A stretch of 15,360 bases of DNA from Litorimonas sp964490745 (GTDB lineage: Bacteria; Pseudomonadota; Alphaproteobacteria; Caulobacterales; Maricaulaceae), in assembly GCA_964490745.1 (NCBI GenBank), contig CAZBDT010000052.1:1-15360 (forward strand), written 5' to 3'. Positions 6,929-14,459 of the stretch are shown piece after piece; the first letter of the stretch is position 1; the number at the start of each line of letters is the position of its first letter. The position numbers were made by a program, and so were the translations under genes. The notes under the pieces were generated by a model that saw only the letters and a program-made list of their open reading frames with translations, was not told where the DNA came from and ran no database searches.

Positions 6929-9552
6929 GGATTCAAAGTCTAGCCTTCCGTAATGTCGGCCCGTTCGGCTCTGAAGGTGTCCGTCTTGACGGTTTTACGC
7001 CTGAATTAAATGTTGTTTGCGAAACGAATGAGTTCGGGAAATCAACAGTTTTAAAAGCGCTGGAAATACTGCTCTTCAAACCCTTTTCCAGCGCGGATCG
7101 ACAGATAAAAGCCCTACAGACAACGAACGCCATAGATGGCCCGGAAGGGGAGATAACGTTTTCAAATGAAGGCAAAACCTATCGCTTCACGAAACGATTT
7201 TTGAAATCCAAAGGCGCGCGCCTGCAGGACGCGCACACGAGAGAAGACGTCGCGATTGACCGCGCGGCAGAAGAAGCCATGGCCACGCTCTTACGCTCTG
7301 ATAAATTTGAAGGTGGGCCGTCAGGTTTGCTCTGGGTGCGCCAAGGCATGTCCATGGACGGCATTACGGATAACGGTCAAATTGCGTCACGGCTGGAGGG
7401 AGAGTTGGGCACTTTGGTTGGCGGTGAACGGGCGCGGGACTATCTTGACCGCGTCACAAAAGAGCTCGGTGAGATTTTAACGAAACAAGGCAAGCCCAAA
7501 AAAGGCGGCGCATTAAGTCTAGCGCAAGAGGCTGTCCAAACAACTGAAGCAGAGTTGGCAGAAGCGAGACGTCTGCGTGATCAGACTCGGTCTTTTGGTG
7601 TGGAGTTGGAAAAGGTCGAAGCCGGGATTAAAGGTCTGACCCGTGAGGGTGAGGATGCGGATGTTTTAAAAGACATCGCCAAAACGCGCGAGGCGATGAA
7701 TAAGGCGCGTAGATATTCTGATGCGCTCGCGCTGTTAGAGGCAAAACACATCCAAGCACTCGCAACGGCAGAGCGGGCGGAGGCCCGCCAAACTGAGCAT
7801 ATTGCGGCACTTGTCAGCTATAATGAGACAAAAGACCGTCTGAAAAAAGCGGATGCTGAGATGTCGGAAGACCTCGAAAAACGAAAGGCTTTAGAACAGC
7901 GTCGATCCGATATACGCGCCGCCATGACGGCCTCTGAAGATCAACAGGACAAACTCTCAAAAGCACGTCGTAAAAGAGAAAATATAGTATTGCAGCGACA
8001 ACGTTTAGAGCTGTTACAAAAAGAGCTACAGCATTTGCACCCCCTCTTGGAACAGCTTTCGGCTTTGGAAGACGAGCAGGCGAAGCTGACAGACACACTC
8101 TCTGATCTTCCGCTGATCAGTCGCACGGATATTGACAGTCTGCGTCGCGTCGAGACCGAAATACAACAATATGAAGCGGCGCTCACTGCCATTTCGACAC
8201 GTCTTTATTTTGATATGTCTAAATCGGGCCATGGGCGAGTCACGTTGGATGGAAAAGTGGTGGAATCCGGACCGCTGGAGTTATCAGGCGGCCAGTCGCT
8301 TTTGATCGACGGTATTGGCGAGCTGCGCAGTGATGATAGCCGTCTGCGGGATACCACCCAAAACCGCGATGTGGCGCAAGAAAAATATGCCGATCTCTTA
8401 TCCCGTCTCAGCGTGTCTAATCTCACGGAGGCGATAAAGTTCGCAGATCAAAGGCAAGCCCTGGAAGCAGATCGAAAGCGGGTGACGGCCGATATGTCAC
8501 GCCTCGCCCCCGAAGGGCGCCTCGCCCTTGAAACAGATTTCCGTCGCATTGAAACCGAAGTGCGGGACTTAGCTGACAGTCTGCAGACAGCTGAGGCAGA
8601 TCTGGACGTGGCGGATGATACGGAGCTGTTGGAACGTTTGCGCTCAGACCGCGCAAAACTAGACGTGACAGATGACGCCCTGACAACGGCACGTAAAAAA
8701 CTATCTGATTTAGAAACCGAACAAGCCCGTTTGCGCGAACGTCTAAACGGATTGAATTTGTCCGATGATAAAACTGAACGTCAGGCTGAGGCCGATAAAC
8801 TCGCTGGGGAAAAATTAAAAGCCGACGCAAACGTCAGGGCAATGGCTACTGAGGTTGCAGCCCTGAAAGCCCAAGCCCCGGAACAATCGCTCGATATGCT
8901 AAATGCGCGCTTGGCGCGTTTGGAACGCGTCGCCAGCCAATCGCGTGACCAGCTGGAATCATTAAAAACCAAAGCCGCCGCATTGCGCGCGCGGCGGGAC
9001 GCGGCTTTTGAAGGTGAAGATGCGGAGGCAACCGTATCCGCTTTAGAAGATCGGTTGGCCTCTCAAAATGATGAGCTGGCGCGTCAGGTGAGGGCCAAAG
9101 ATGTGCGGGTCTTGCTGCGCGATACGCTGGTCGAAACACAAACCCGATTGCGCGAGGCCTATACCGCGCCTGTGATACAAGAACTCGCCCCGCTTTTATC
9201 GAGAGTCATTCCGGGCGCAGAGGCGGAACTCGGTGAAAGCTTAGGTATCGATACTGTTTTGCGTGACGGGAAGGTTGAAAAAATTGGGCAGTTATCCGGC
9301 GGCACGCAAGAGCAATTCGCGATTCTGACGCGTCTGGCCTATGCGCGGCTTCTCGCCCGCAGCGGCGCCGGCGCACCGGTTATTCTGGATGATGCCTTGG
9401 TTTATGCGGATGATGCGCGTCGTGACGCGATGTTTGATGTGTTAGGTTTGGTGAGTTCCGGCGAGAAGCCCATTCAAATCATTTACCTGTCTTGCCATGC
9501 CGGGGCGACAAATCGGCTGGGTGGAACACGAATTGTCCCGCAACCTTGGTGA
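6925..9552 (+). CDS. SbcC/Rad50/YhaN-like SMC-type ATPase without zinc hook
   Basis: ATPase partner of the preceding nuclease (875 residues). The N-terminal half-ATPase begins IQSLAFRNVGPFG and has a Walker A-like ETNEFGKST (residues 33-41), in which the usual first Gly is Glu. Two long coiled-coil stretches (roughly 190-410 and 480-760, rich in Glu, Arg, Lys, Leu and Ala) flank a short beta-rich segment (about 428-468, RLYFDMSKSGHGRVTLDGK). The C-terminal half-ATPase has the signature LSGGTQEQ (790-797) and Walker B PVILDDAL (818-825), where the second Asp stands in the usual Glu position. No CxxC occurs in the middle, so the Rad50 zinc hook is absent; cysteines are seen only near the two ends. 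The 4-base overlap with the nuclease gene supports a complex in DNA double-strand-break or hairpin processing. Confidence 0.86.
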   Translation: MRIQSLAFRNVGPFGSEGVRLDGFTPELNVVCETNEFGKSTVLKALEILLFKPFSSADRQIKALQTTNAIDGPEGEITFSNEGKTYRFTKRFLKSKGARLQDAHTREDVAIDRAAEEAMATLLRSDKFEGGPSGLLWVRQGMSMDGITDNGQIASRLEGELGTLVGGERARDYLDRVTKELGEILTKQGKPKKGGALSLAQEAVQTTEAELAEARRLRDQTRSFGVELEKVEAGIKGLTREGEDADVLKDIAKTREAMNKARRYSDALALLEAKHIQALATAERAEARQTEHIAALVSYNETKDRLKKADAEMSEDLEKRKALEQRRSDIRAAMTASEDQQDKLSKARRKRENIVLQRQRLELLQKELQHLHPLLEQLSALEDEQAKLTDTLSDLPLISRTDIDSLRRVETEIQQYEAALTAISTRLYFDMSKSGHGRVTLDGKVVESGPLELSGGQSLLIDGIGELRSDDSRLRDTTQNRDVAQEKYADLLSRLSVSNLTEAIKFADQRQALEADRKRVTADMSRLAPEGRLALETDFRRIETEVRDLADSLQTAEADLDVADDTELLERLRSDRAKLDVTDDALTTARKKLSDLETEQARLRERLNGLNLSDDKTERQAEADKLAGEKLKADANVRAMATEVAALKAQAPEQSLDMLNARLARLERVASQSRDQLESLKTKAAALRARRDAAFEGEDAEATVSALEDRLASQNDELARQVRAKDVRVLLRDTLVETQTRLREAYTAPVIQELAPLLSRVIPGAEAELGESLGIDTVLRDGKVEKIGQLSGGTQEQFAILTRLAYARLLARSGAGAPVILDDALVYADDARRDAMFDVLGLVSSGEKPIQIIYLSCHAGATNRLGGTRIVPQPW

Positions 9553-9568
9553 CAGGGTCAATATAAGG

Positions 9569-9594
9569 TTTTGAATCTCTGCTTGTTTTCAAAA
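9569..9594. repeat. Inverted repeat TTTTGAA / TTCAAAA
   Basis: Perfect 7-base arms (9569-9575 and 9588-9594) around a 12-base loop, just after the SMC-like gene stop. It is AT-rich and has no run of T after it, so a rho-independent terminator is not convincing. First of three inverted repeats before purU. Confidence 0.35.
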
Positions 9595-9595
9595 T

Positions 9596-9611
9596 CTCAA
9601 CTAAATTTGAG
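9596..9611. repeat. Inverted repeat CTCAA / TTGAG
   Basis: Five-base arms (9596-9600 and 9607-9611) around six bases, immediately after the preceding inverted repeat. Short, and could be chance. Confidence 0.25.
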
Positions 9612-9627
9612 GTGATTTGCGTTCAAA

Positions 9628-9648
9628 ACAGGGTGACTTTTACCCTGT
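9628..9648. promoter_or_regulatory. Inverted repeat ACAGGGT / ACCCTGT upstream of purU
   Basis: Perfect 7-base arms with a 7-base spacer, ending 19 bases before the purU ATG. Candidate operator or initiation-region hairpin. A partial copy, CAGGGTCA, occurs at 9553-9560 right after the upstream stop codon. No regulator is assigned. Confidence 0.4.
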
Positions 9649-9667
9649 AAATATGTGACAGAGCTCC

Positions 9668-10531
9668 ATGACTGATCAACCGACATTTCGCCTCACATTC
9701 TCATGCCCGGACCAGCCCGGTATTGTGGCAAAGGTCAGTGGATTTCTCTTTGACCAAAGCGCAAATATTATCAGTTCCCGGCAACATCGCGACAGTGACC
9801 GCAACCAGTTCTTTATGCGGGTTGTCTTTGGGTTTGAAAGCGAGGAGTCGATTCCGTCCGGCTTTCGCGAAAATCTGGCTGACTTAGCTAAAGGCCTGAA
9901 GCTGGATTGGAAATTGACCGACCGCCGCGTGAAAAAGCGCGTCTTGTTGATGGTGTCCAAATTTGATCATTGTCTGGGTGATCTCTTATATCGTTTGAGA
10001 ATTGGAGAGCTGGATATGACGGTTGTTGGTATTGTGTCCAACCATCCAAAATCCTCTCTCAACCTCAAGAATTTTGGCGATATCCCTTATCATCACCTCC
10101 CCATCACCAAGGAAACGAAACCGCAGCAAGAGGCGCAAATTCGGGCATTGATTGAAGAGACCGAAACAGAACTGGTCGTGCTCGCGCGCTATATGCAAAT
10201 TCTCTCAAATGATTTTGCGGAATATTTAACGGGACGTTGCGTCAATATTCACCACAGTTTTCTACCCGGTTTCAAAGGCGCAAAACCTTATCATCAGGCC
10301 TATAGGCGCGGGGTTAAAATGATTGGGGCGACCGCGCATTTTGTGACGGCGGATCTCGATGAAGGTCCGATTATTGCCCAAGATGTCGAGCAAATCTCTC
10401 ATGTTGATCGTCCGCAAGACCTCATTCGAAAGGGTCGAACGATTGAGCAACGTGTCCTCTCGCGGGCTGTGACTTATCTCTTGGAAGACCGGGTTTTCTT
10501 GAACGGCAAACGCACTGTGGTTTTTGATTAA
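9668..10531 (+). CDS. purU: Formyltetrahydrofolate deformylase PurU
   Basis: Hydrolyses 10-formyl-THF to THF and formate, balancing one-carbon pools and supplying formate for purine synthesis. The 287 residues match the usual PurU length. An N-terminal ACT domain (about 1-85: LTFSCPDQPGIVAKVSGFL...NIISSRQH) is followed by a formyltransferase-type catalytic domain (RVLLMVSKFDHCLGDLLYR onward). Catalytic Asn193 and His195 lie in NIHHSFLPGFKGAKPY and Asp231 in ADLDEGPI; the Asn-to-Asp distance of 38 equals that of GAR transformylase (Asn106-Asp144). The start ATG has only a weak AGAG upstream, but MTDQPTFRLTFSCPD is a natural PurU N-terminus. It stands 115 bases after the SMC-like gene, probably as its own transcription unit given the inverted repeats in the gap. 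Confidence 0.95.
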   Translation: MTDQPTFRLTFSCPDQPGIVAKVSGFLFDQSANIISSRQHRDSDRNQFFMRVVFGFESEESIPSGFRENLADLAKGLKLDWKLTDRRVKKRVLLMVSKFDHCLGDLLYRLRIGELDMTVVGIVSNHPKSSLNLKNFGDIPYHHLPITKETKPQQEAQIRALIEETETELVVLARYMQILSNDFAEYLTGRCVNIHHSFLPGFKGAKPYHQAYRRGVKMIGATAHFVTADLDEGPIIAQDVEQISHVDRPQDLIRKGRTIEQRVLSRAVTYLLEDRVFLNGKRTVVFD

Positions 10532-10700
10532 TTGGGTTTGAGAAACATCCCGCATTTGCGATCTGAGAAAGTCTTATTTCTCTCATCTATTTCAATCGCT
10601 TATAAAATTTCCAAAAAACAATATCCCTATATCGCGATTTCCACCGCATATTTATGGGGTTCTTTCAAACACAGGACAGGATAGACGCGTTATCTTTCTG
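10532..10700. other. Gene-free stretch between purU and the 6S RNA
   Basis: No coding frame looks real here. It has a small hairpin (GAGAAA 10565-10570 with TTTCTC 10577-10582, loop of six), not followed by a T run, so at best a weak terminator for purU. An AT-rich segment follows (10590-10660). TTATCT at 10690-10695 is a candidate -10 for the RNA gene after it; I see no clear -35. Confidence 0.4.
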
Positions 10701-10853
10701 GTTTGAGAGACGGTGTGCCTAGATAGGTTTCGTAACGGGAGTCTATTGGGGCCGGCTAGCGAGAGCTGCACCTCCTGAAACGGGGGCATTCAAGTACGGC
10801 CGTTATCCGTGAGCATCGCCGCGTGGTCATTGATTGGGCTGACATCTCAATCG
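10701..10853 (+). ncRNA. ssrS: Probable 6S RNA (SsrS)
   Basis: About 153 bases with the layout of 6S RNA, which binds the housekeeping sigma-factor RNA polymerase and restrains transcription in stationary phase. The ends pair in a closing stem: GTTTGAGA (10701-10708) with TCTCAATC (10845-10852), then CGGT (10711-10714) with GGCTG (10837-10841) beyond a small internal loop. The centre holds an inner stem, GGCCG (10750-10754) with CGGCC (10797-10801). Inside it is a hairpin in which TGCACCTCC pairs with GGGGGCA across TGAAAC. The sequence feel (GTGTGCC, TTCGTAACGG, GAGAGCTGCAC, GGGGGCATTCAAGTACGG, GTGGTCATTGATTGGGCT) agrees with my recollection of alphaproteobacterial 6S RNAs. 6S genes often sit beside folate genes (ssrS-fau in E. 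coli); here purU is next door. Exact ends are uncertain by several bases. Confidence 0.72.
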
Positions 10854-10857
10854 AGTG

Positions 10858-10879
10858 ATCTTTTGCATAAGCGAAAGAT
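10858..10879 (+). other. Stable hairpin right after the 6S RNA
   Basis: ATCTTTTGC (10858-10866) pairs with GCGAAAGAT (10871-10879) around ATAA, a 9-base-pair stem including one U-G pair, extendable by two wobble pairs. It starts about 5 bases after the predicted 6S 3' end and has no T run behind it, so it may be a processing or pausing element rather than a terminator. Confidence 0.45.
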
Positions 10880-10920
10880 TGGAAGCCGCGAAAACACAGA
10901 TGAAAGACCTACCCTTGGCA

Positions 10921-10960
10921 AGCCGTCGCGGTTTGCACCACGCGGGCTGTCCTTTTTATT
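10921..10960 (+). terminator. Rho-independent terminator after the 6S RNA
   Basis: AGCC-gt-CGCG (10921-10930) pairs with CGCG-GGCT (10941-10948) with a two-base bulge and a 10-base loop, followed by CCTTTTTATTTT. The T run is on the plus strand only, so it ends rightward transcription (6S, possibly with purU), before the convergent gene at 11008. Confidence 0.65.
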
Positions 10961-11007
10961 TTCGGTTGCGCCTTTGACGCGCAGCTCGGACTTTCGCTTG
11001 CGTAAAA

Positions 11008-12855
11008 CTAGCTCCGCTTTTCCCGTGCGATATATTTGTCAACAATACGACCCAAAACCGTCATCGGGACCGCGCCACCCAAGACGAGCGCATCATTGAA
11101 ACGACGGAAATCATATTTCGCGCCCAACTCTTTTTGCGCTTTACCTCGGAGGCGGTTAATTTCCACTAGGCCGACCATATAGCCACAGGCCTGTCCCGGC
11201 CATGCGCAATAGCGGTCAATTTCGCCGCGTACCGCATCCGGATTTGAGCCATTATTTTCGACAAACCACTCATTGGCCTGTTGGCGGGTCCAGCGTTTGG
11301 CATGTAGCCCTGTATCCACAACAAGACGGCAAGCGCGGAAACCCAGAGATTGCAAATACCCTAACCGGCCCGCCGCATCCTGTTCATAAACACCCAGTTC
11401 TGCTGCGATTTGTTGAGCATAAAGCGCCCAGCCTTCGGAATAGGCATTAAAGGCCAGCATGGACCGGATCAGCGATTGTTTGAATGTATATTCACCCTGC
11501 CACACATGACCCGGAATCGCTTCGTGATAGGTCAGATCGGCGAGATCGAATTTCGTGTGTAAATCTGTGCTGCGTAGATTAATCCAGAAATGGCCGGGCT
11601 TTGTCCCGTCGACGGAACCCGCACCGCCATATGCGCCGGGCGCGCCCGCTTCGACGGAAGGATCAATCCGCGTGACTTCCAGAAATCCCGGAACCAGCGT
11701 TTCAAAAGCCTGTGGCATGCGGCCGCGAATATCCTCAATCACCTCTTCGATAAAGGCCATGATTTCTGCGCGACCCTTATCGCCGGGTGCAAATTGATAG
11801 CGCGGATCTTCGGCCAGCCGAGTCATGCGTTGGCCTACGCCGCCATCTGTGTAACCCAGATCCTGCAAGATCGGGTCCATTTCCGCATGCAGTTTGGCCA
11901 GCTCATCCAGCCCCATTTGGTGGACTTCATCAGCGCTCATATTTGTCGTCGTGCCAGCACCCAACGCCCAATTATAATAGGACTCTCCCTCTGGTCTGGC
12001 CCAGACGCCGGCTTCGGGTTTAGCTTGTGGCGCCAAAGCTTCTAGGGCTGCAATTTGGCGGTCCATGGCTGGTCCGATTTGATCCTTTGCAATGCGGACG
12101 GCCTCAGCTTCGAAACTTCCATATGGCGCACCGCGCGTCACAACGGATTTCACAAGGCTCCACTCTTTAGGTGCGAGGGTGCGTGCTGTTTTTAATTGCC
12201 CAATTGTCTTTTCCATAAGGAAATCGGGCAAGATCATACCGCGTTCTCCGTCTTTACGGATGCGGTCTGTTTCGCCGTCCAGCTGTCCGGCATAAGCGCT
12301 CATGCGGGTGAGGAAATCTTCTGCTGCGCCTGTGGAGTCGATAGCGTGAGACGCGTCCATAAAACTCGGAATTTCGATGAAAGCGCCTGTATTTTGCGCC
12401 GCAACATAAGGGCTATTCCGGTAAGAGAGATTGGAATTCAGCAAGGCCATATCGCCATAAGGGAAATCGAATCCGTCTGCGCTGCGTTCAAAAGTTGCCG
12501 TCACTACATCGACATCTAATCCTAATTCCGGCTCTATCGCAGTTGTATCAATTGTCTTTAGTTGACCTAGTAAACTGCGCGTTTGTTTGGCGATTTTGGC
12601 CTGACCCGCAGGCGTGCGGTCTGTGAGTCTCGCCCGCAACCCTGCATACTCCCCTTTATCTATCCCCATCGAAGATGCCGTCTCCGGATAGGCATTCAGC
12701 ATGAAGTCCTTTGCTAAATCTAAGACTGTTTGTGCCGCTTGATTGTTTGATCTTACGGTAGTCTTTGGGGTAACACTTGTCTCAGTGCATCCGACAAGGC
12801 TGAGTGCACCGATAGCAGAGGCCGATTGCATTAAATGACGGCGGGATAAGGACAT
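11008..12855 (-). CDS. DUF885-family metallopeptidase-like lipoprotein
   Basis: A 615-residue protein of the DUF885 family, exported to the cell envelope. The N-terminus SRRHLMQSASAIGALSLVGC combines a twin-arginine-type RR with a lipobox (LVGC). The body is mostly helical, with the family's metal-binding-like motif YHEAIPGHVWQ (His444, Glu445, His450), then SEGWALYAQ, whose Glu could be the third ligand, and CAWPGQACGYMVG near the C-terminus. These motifs resemble zinc metallopeptidases, and DUF885 members are generally annotated as such; the substrate is unknown. I chose ATG 12855, with GGAG 9 bases upstream, over the in-frame TTG at 12861. No partner gene adjoins: it converges on the 6S terminator, and the sapC-like gene behind it ends in its own terminator. 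Confidence 0.85.
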   Translation of the reverse strand: MSLSRRHLMQSASAIGALSLVGCTETSVTPKTTVRSNNQAAQTVLDLAKDFMLNAYPETASSMGIDKGEYAGLRARLTDRTPAGQAKIAKQTRSLLGQLKTIDTTAIEPELGLDVDVVTATFERSADGFDFPYGDMALLNSNLSYRNSPYVAAQNTGAFIEIPSFMDASHAIDSTGAAEDFLTRMSAYAGQLDGETDRIRKDGERGMILPDFLMEKTIGQLKTARTLAPKEWSLVKSVVTRGAPYGSFEAEAVRIAKDQIGPAMDRQIAALEALAPQAKPEAGVWARPEGESYYNWALGAGTTTNMSADEVHQMGLDELAKLHAEMDPILQDLGYTDGGVGQRMTRLAEDPRYQFAPGDKGRAEIMAFIEEVIEDIRGRMPQAFETLVPGFLEVTRIDPSVEAGAPGAYGGAGSVDGTKPGHFWINLRSTDLHTKFDLADLTYHEAIPGHVWQGEYTFKQSLIRSMLAFNAYSEGWALYAQQIAAELGVYEQDAAGRLGYLQSLGFRACRLVVDTGLHAKRWTRQQANEWFVENNGSNPDAVRGEIDRYCAWPGQACGYMVGLVEINRLRGKAQKELGAKYDFRRFNDALVLGGAVPMTVLGRIVDKYIAREKRS

Positions 12856-12963
12856 GGTCAAGACTCCAGAATACGAAGCTAGACTTTGCGTCTAATTTTA
12901 GGGCGTGGCAATGGGGGGCGGAATTAGAAGACAGCTGAATAATTCAATATAAAATCAGCCCAA

Positions 12964-12992
12964 TAAAAAACCCGCCTGTAAGAGACGGGTTT
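12964..12992 (-). terminator. Rho-independent terminator of the SapC-family gene
   Basis: On the minus strand AAACCCG and CGGGTTT pair around an 11-base loop, and the stem runs into TTTTTTATTG. It lies about 25 bases after the SapC-family stop codon. On the plus strand the tail is only TTTAT, so it acts mainly leftward. Confidence 0.8.
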
Positions 12993-13016
12993 ATACGATC
13001 AAAGACTGATAATGTC

Positions 13017-13796
13017 TTATGCAGTTTGATTGGTCCGACGCAGTGTCATATTGACCAAACGCTGCCAGTTTCCAAGACTGATGAGGTGTGCATATGCAAC
13101 GGCAAGATAACCATTCTTTGTGAACTCCGCCAGTTTATCTGCCGGTAGGGCTTTCAGCTTCTCTTCTGAAACCGCAAAGTAATCAGCAATTTTCTGACGT
13201 GGTGCAGGCGTTCCGTCAGCATTATTACCTTGGAAGTTCATTTCCTTAGATTCGAACAAATCAAGAGCTTTGAACTCATCAACCATTCTTTGTGTGGCCT
13301 GACGATCCCGTTCGAAATTTTGCAAAAATTCGAAAGCTTCTTTCGTAAATTGTGTTGTGTCATCCTTATCAAAGAACAACTGTTCTGGTTTTTTATCAGT
13401 GACGCATTCTGCCTTTTCATCAACACAGACCACGAAGCGATCATTTGCATTATCACCCGCCAAAACGAAGGGATAGCGACGCGCAAAAGCCGGCAGATAG
13501 AAATCGATCTCGAATTTGCCGTCATTTACAAATAAGTTTTCGCCGGAACGAATACCCATCACGGCGAGTGGAGACCGCTCTTCTCCTGCGAAAATAATCG
13601 GCATAGAGGCGGAGGCCGCGCCGAATTCCGGAGCTGTCAAAGGGACGAAATGTTGTGTGGCCATGAAATTGAATGGCTTTTCAACTTGTTTGACACCAAA
13701 TTTAGCGTGTTTCTCTTTTGTCAGCGGAACAGGTTGTTCGTAAAACATTACATTTCCGGAAACTGCCGGTGCGTTGGTATCTTGTTCTTTGGCCAT
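13017..13796 (-). CDS. SapC-family protein
   Basis: A 259-residue protein of the SapC family, named after a Campylobacter fetus gene tied to its surface layer. Homologues in alphaproteobacteria are of unknown function, so I assign none. Family signatures: FVPLTAPEFGAASASMPIIF near residues 50-70, FYLPAFARRYPFVLAGD and RFVVCVDEKAE in the middle, and GYLAVAYAHLISLGNWQRL at the C-terminus. There is no signal peptide or membrane segment, so the protein as encoded looks cytoplasmic. The start is ATG 13796 with GGGGA 5 bases upstream; an in-frame ATG at 13808 has no ribosome-binding site. It diverges from the Zur-like gene and ends at a strong terminator, so it is probably monocistronic. Confidence 0.88.
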   Translation of the reverse strand: MAKEQDTNAPAVSGNVMFYEQPVPLTKEKHAKFGVKQVEKPFNFMATQHFVPLTAPEFGAASASMPIIFAGEERSPLAVMGIRSGENLFVNDGKFEIDFYLPAFARRYPFVLAGDNANDRFVVCVDEKAECVTDKKPEQLFFDKDDTTQFTKEAFEFLQNFERDRQATQRMVDEFKALDLFESKEMNFQGNNADGTPAPRQKIADYFAVSEEKLKALPADKLAEFTKNGYLAVAYAHLISLGNWQRLVNMTLRRTNQTA

Positions 13797-13848
13797 GATA
13801 TTCCCCATAAATGCGGTCTATTGTCCGCAGCTTGAAAACTAAGCCGCG

Positions 13849-13877
13849 CCCATAGCTGACAGATCAGGCTTCATCAA
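13849..13877 (-). promoter_or_regulatory. Candidate promoter of the SapC-family gene
   Basis: On the minus strand TTGATG and TATGGG are separated by 17 bases, a fair sigma-70-type match, about 55 bases before the start codon. The leader then contains a small inverted repeat (TGCGG 13812-13816 with CCGCA 13825-13829). Confidence 0.4.
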
Positions 13878-13890
13878 TACCGTTTTGCTG

Positions 13891-13920
13891 TTGGACCCTT
13901 TGAATTACTTCGCTTATAAG
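13891..13920 (+). promoter_or_regulatory. Candidate promoter of the Zur-like gene
   Basis: TTGGAC (13891-13896) and TATAAG (13915-13920) are 18 bases apart. The -10 overlaps the Shine-Dalgarno AAGGA, so transcription from it would start near the ATG and give a leaderless mRNA; the pair may therefore be coincidental. No clear Zur operator is visible in the gap. Confidence 0.25.
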
Positions 13921-13926
13921 GATCTC

Positions 13927-14415
13927 ATGACAGCGATACATCACCATGAACAGCCTGAGTTGAGTTTAGAAGAGCGCCTTGATCAAGCGCGGGCTATTGT
14001 TGAAGGTGCGAATGAACGTTTTACGCCTCTTCGCGCGCATGTTTTAGAATTGGTCATTGAAGATGGAAAAGCAGTCAAAGCTTATGATCTACTGGCGCGC
14101 TTACGGCCTGACGTTGGTAGTCCCAAGCCACCTACAGTTTACCGCGCACTTGAGTTTTTGTCCCGCCATGGCTTAATCCACCGCGTCGAGGCATTAAACG
14201 CTTTTATCGCGTGTGATCATAATCATGTACACGATCATGCCCATGATCATGGCGGTGGATCGCATCGTCACTTGGCGGAGTTTTTTGTCTGCGAAACATG
14301 TCATGATGTTGAAGAACGTCACGCCCATGATCATGCAGATTGTAAACCAGAAGGCTTTGCAATTAAGCGGTCCGTTGTCGAACATTACGGGATTTGCGCT
14401 AGCTGTGCGTCCTAG
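13927..14415 (+). CDS. zur: Fur-family transcriptional regulator, Zur-like
   Basis: Metal-sensing repressor of the Fur superfamily (162 residues), most like Zur, which represses zinc-uptake genes when zinc is plentiful. A winged-helix DNA-binding domain (about 15-90) includes TPLRAHVLELV and the recognition-helix region PPTVYRALEFL (68-78). The C-terminal dimerisation/metal domain has Cys96, the pair Cys122-Cys125 (VCETC) and Cys157-Cys160 (ICASC), the last two pairs being the structural zinc site of Zur/Fur. Unusual are two His-rich inserts, HNHVHDHAHDHGGGSHRH (98-115) and RHAHDHADC (131-139), which could add metal sites. The start is ATG 13927, with AAGGA 4 bases upstream; the frame is open to 13885 but lacks a ribosome-binding site there. 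It diverges from the SapC-family gene. Identity as Zur rather than another Fur paralogue is inferred. Confidence 0.85.
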   Translation: MTAIHHHEQPELSLEERLDQARAIVEGANERFTPLRAHVLELVIEDGKAVKAYDLLARLRPDVGSPKPPTVYRALEFLSRHGLIHRVEALNAFIACDHNHVHDHAHDHGGGSHRHLAEFFVCETCHDVEERHAHDHADCKPEGFAIKRSVVEHYGICASCAS

Positions 14416-14459
14416 GACATGTCTGGCTCCAGAGGCTTTAGACGCAGGAACCTTGCTCC

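Noticed and set aside
8281..8298. A second LSGGQS match in the SMC-like protein (residues 453-458)
   Set aside because: It lies in the beta-rich apex segment, far from the ATPase domain; the real signature is at residues 790-797 with Walker B following at the right distance.
10565..10582. Hairpin after purU as a rho-independent terminator
   Set aside because: Six AT-rich pairs and no T run behind it; at most a weak structure.
10809..11099. A 96-codon plus-strand frame
   Set aside because: It runs across the 6S RNA, the hairpin, the terminator and the end of the convergent gene, and its protein has no recognisable character.
11590..12045. A 151-codon plus-strand frame opposite the DUF885 gene
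   Set aside because: It is antisense to a well-supported gene with clear family motifs; the translation looks like a shadow.
12889..12901. Small inverted repeat AGAC/GTCT upstream of the DUF885 gene
   Set aside because: Four-base arms are too short to distinguish from chance.
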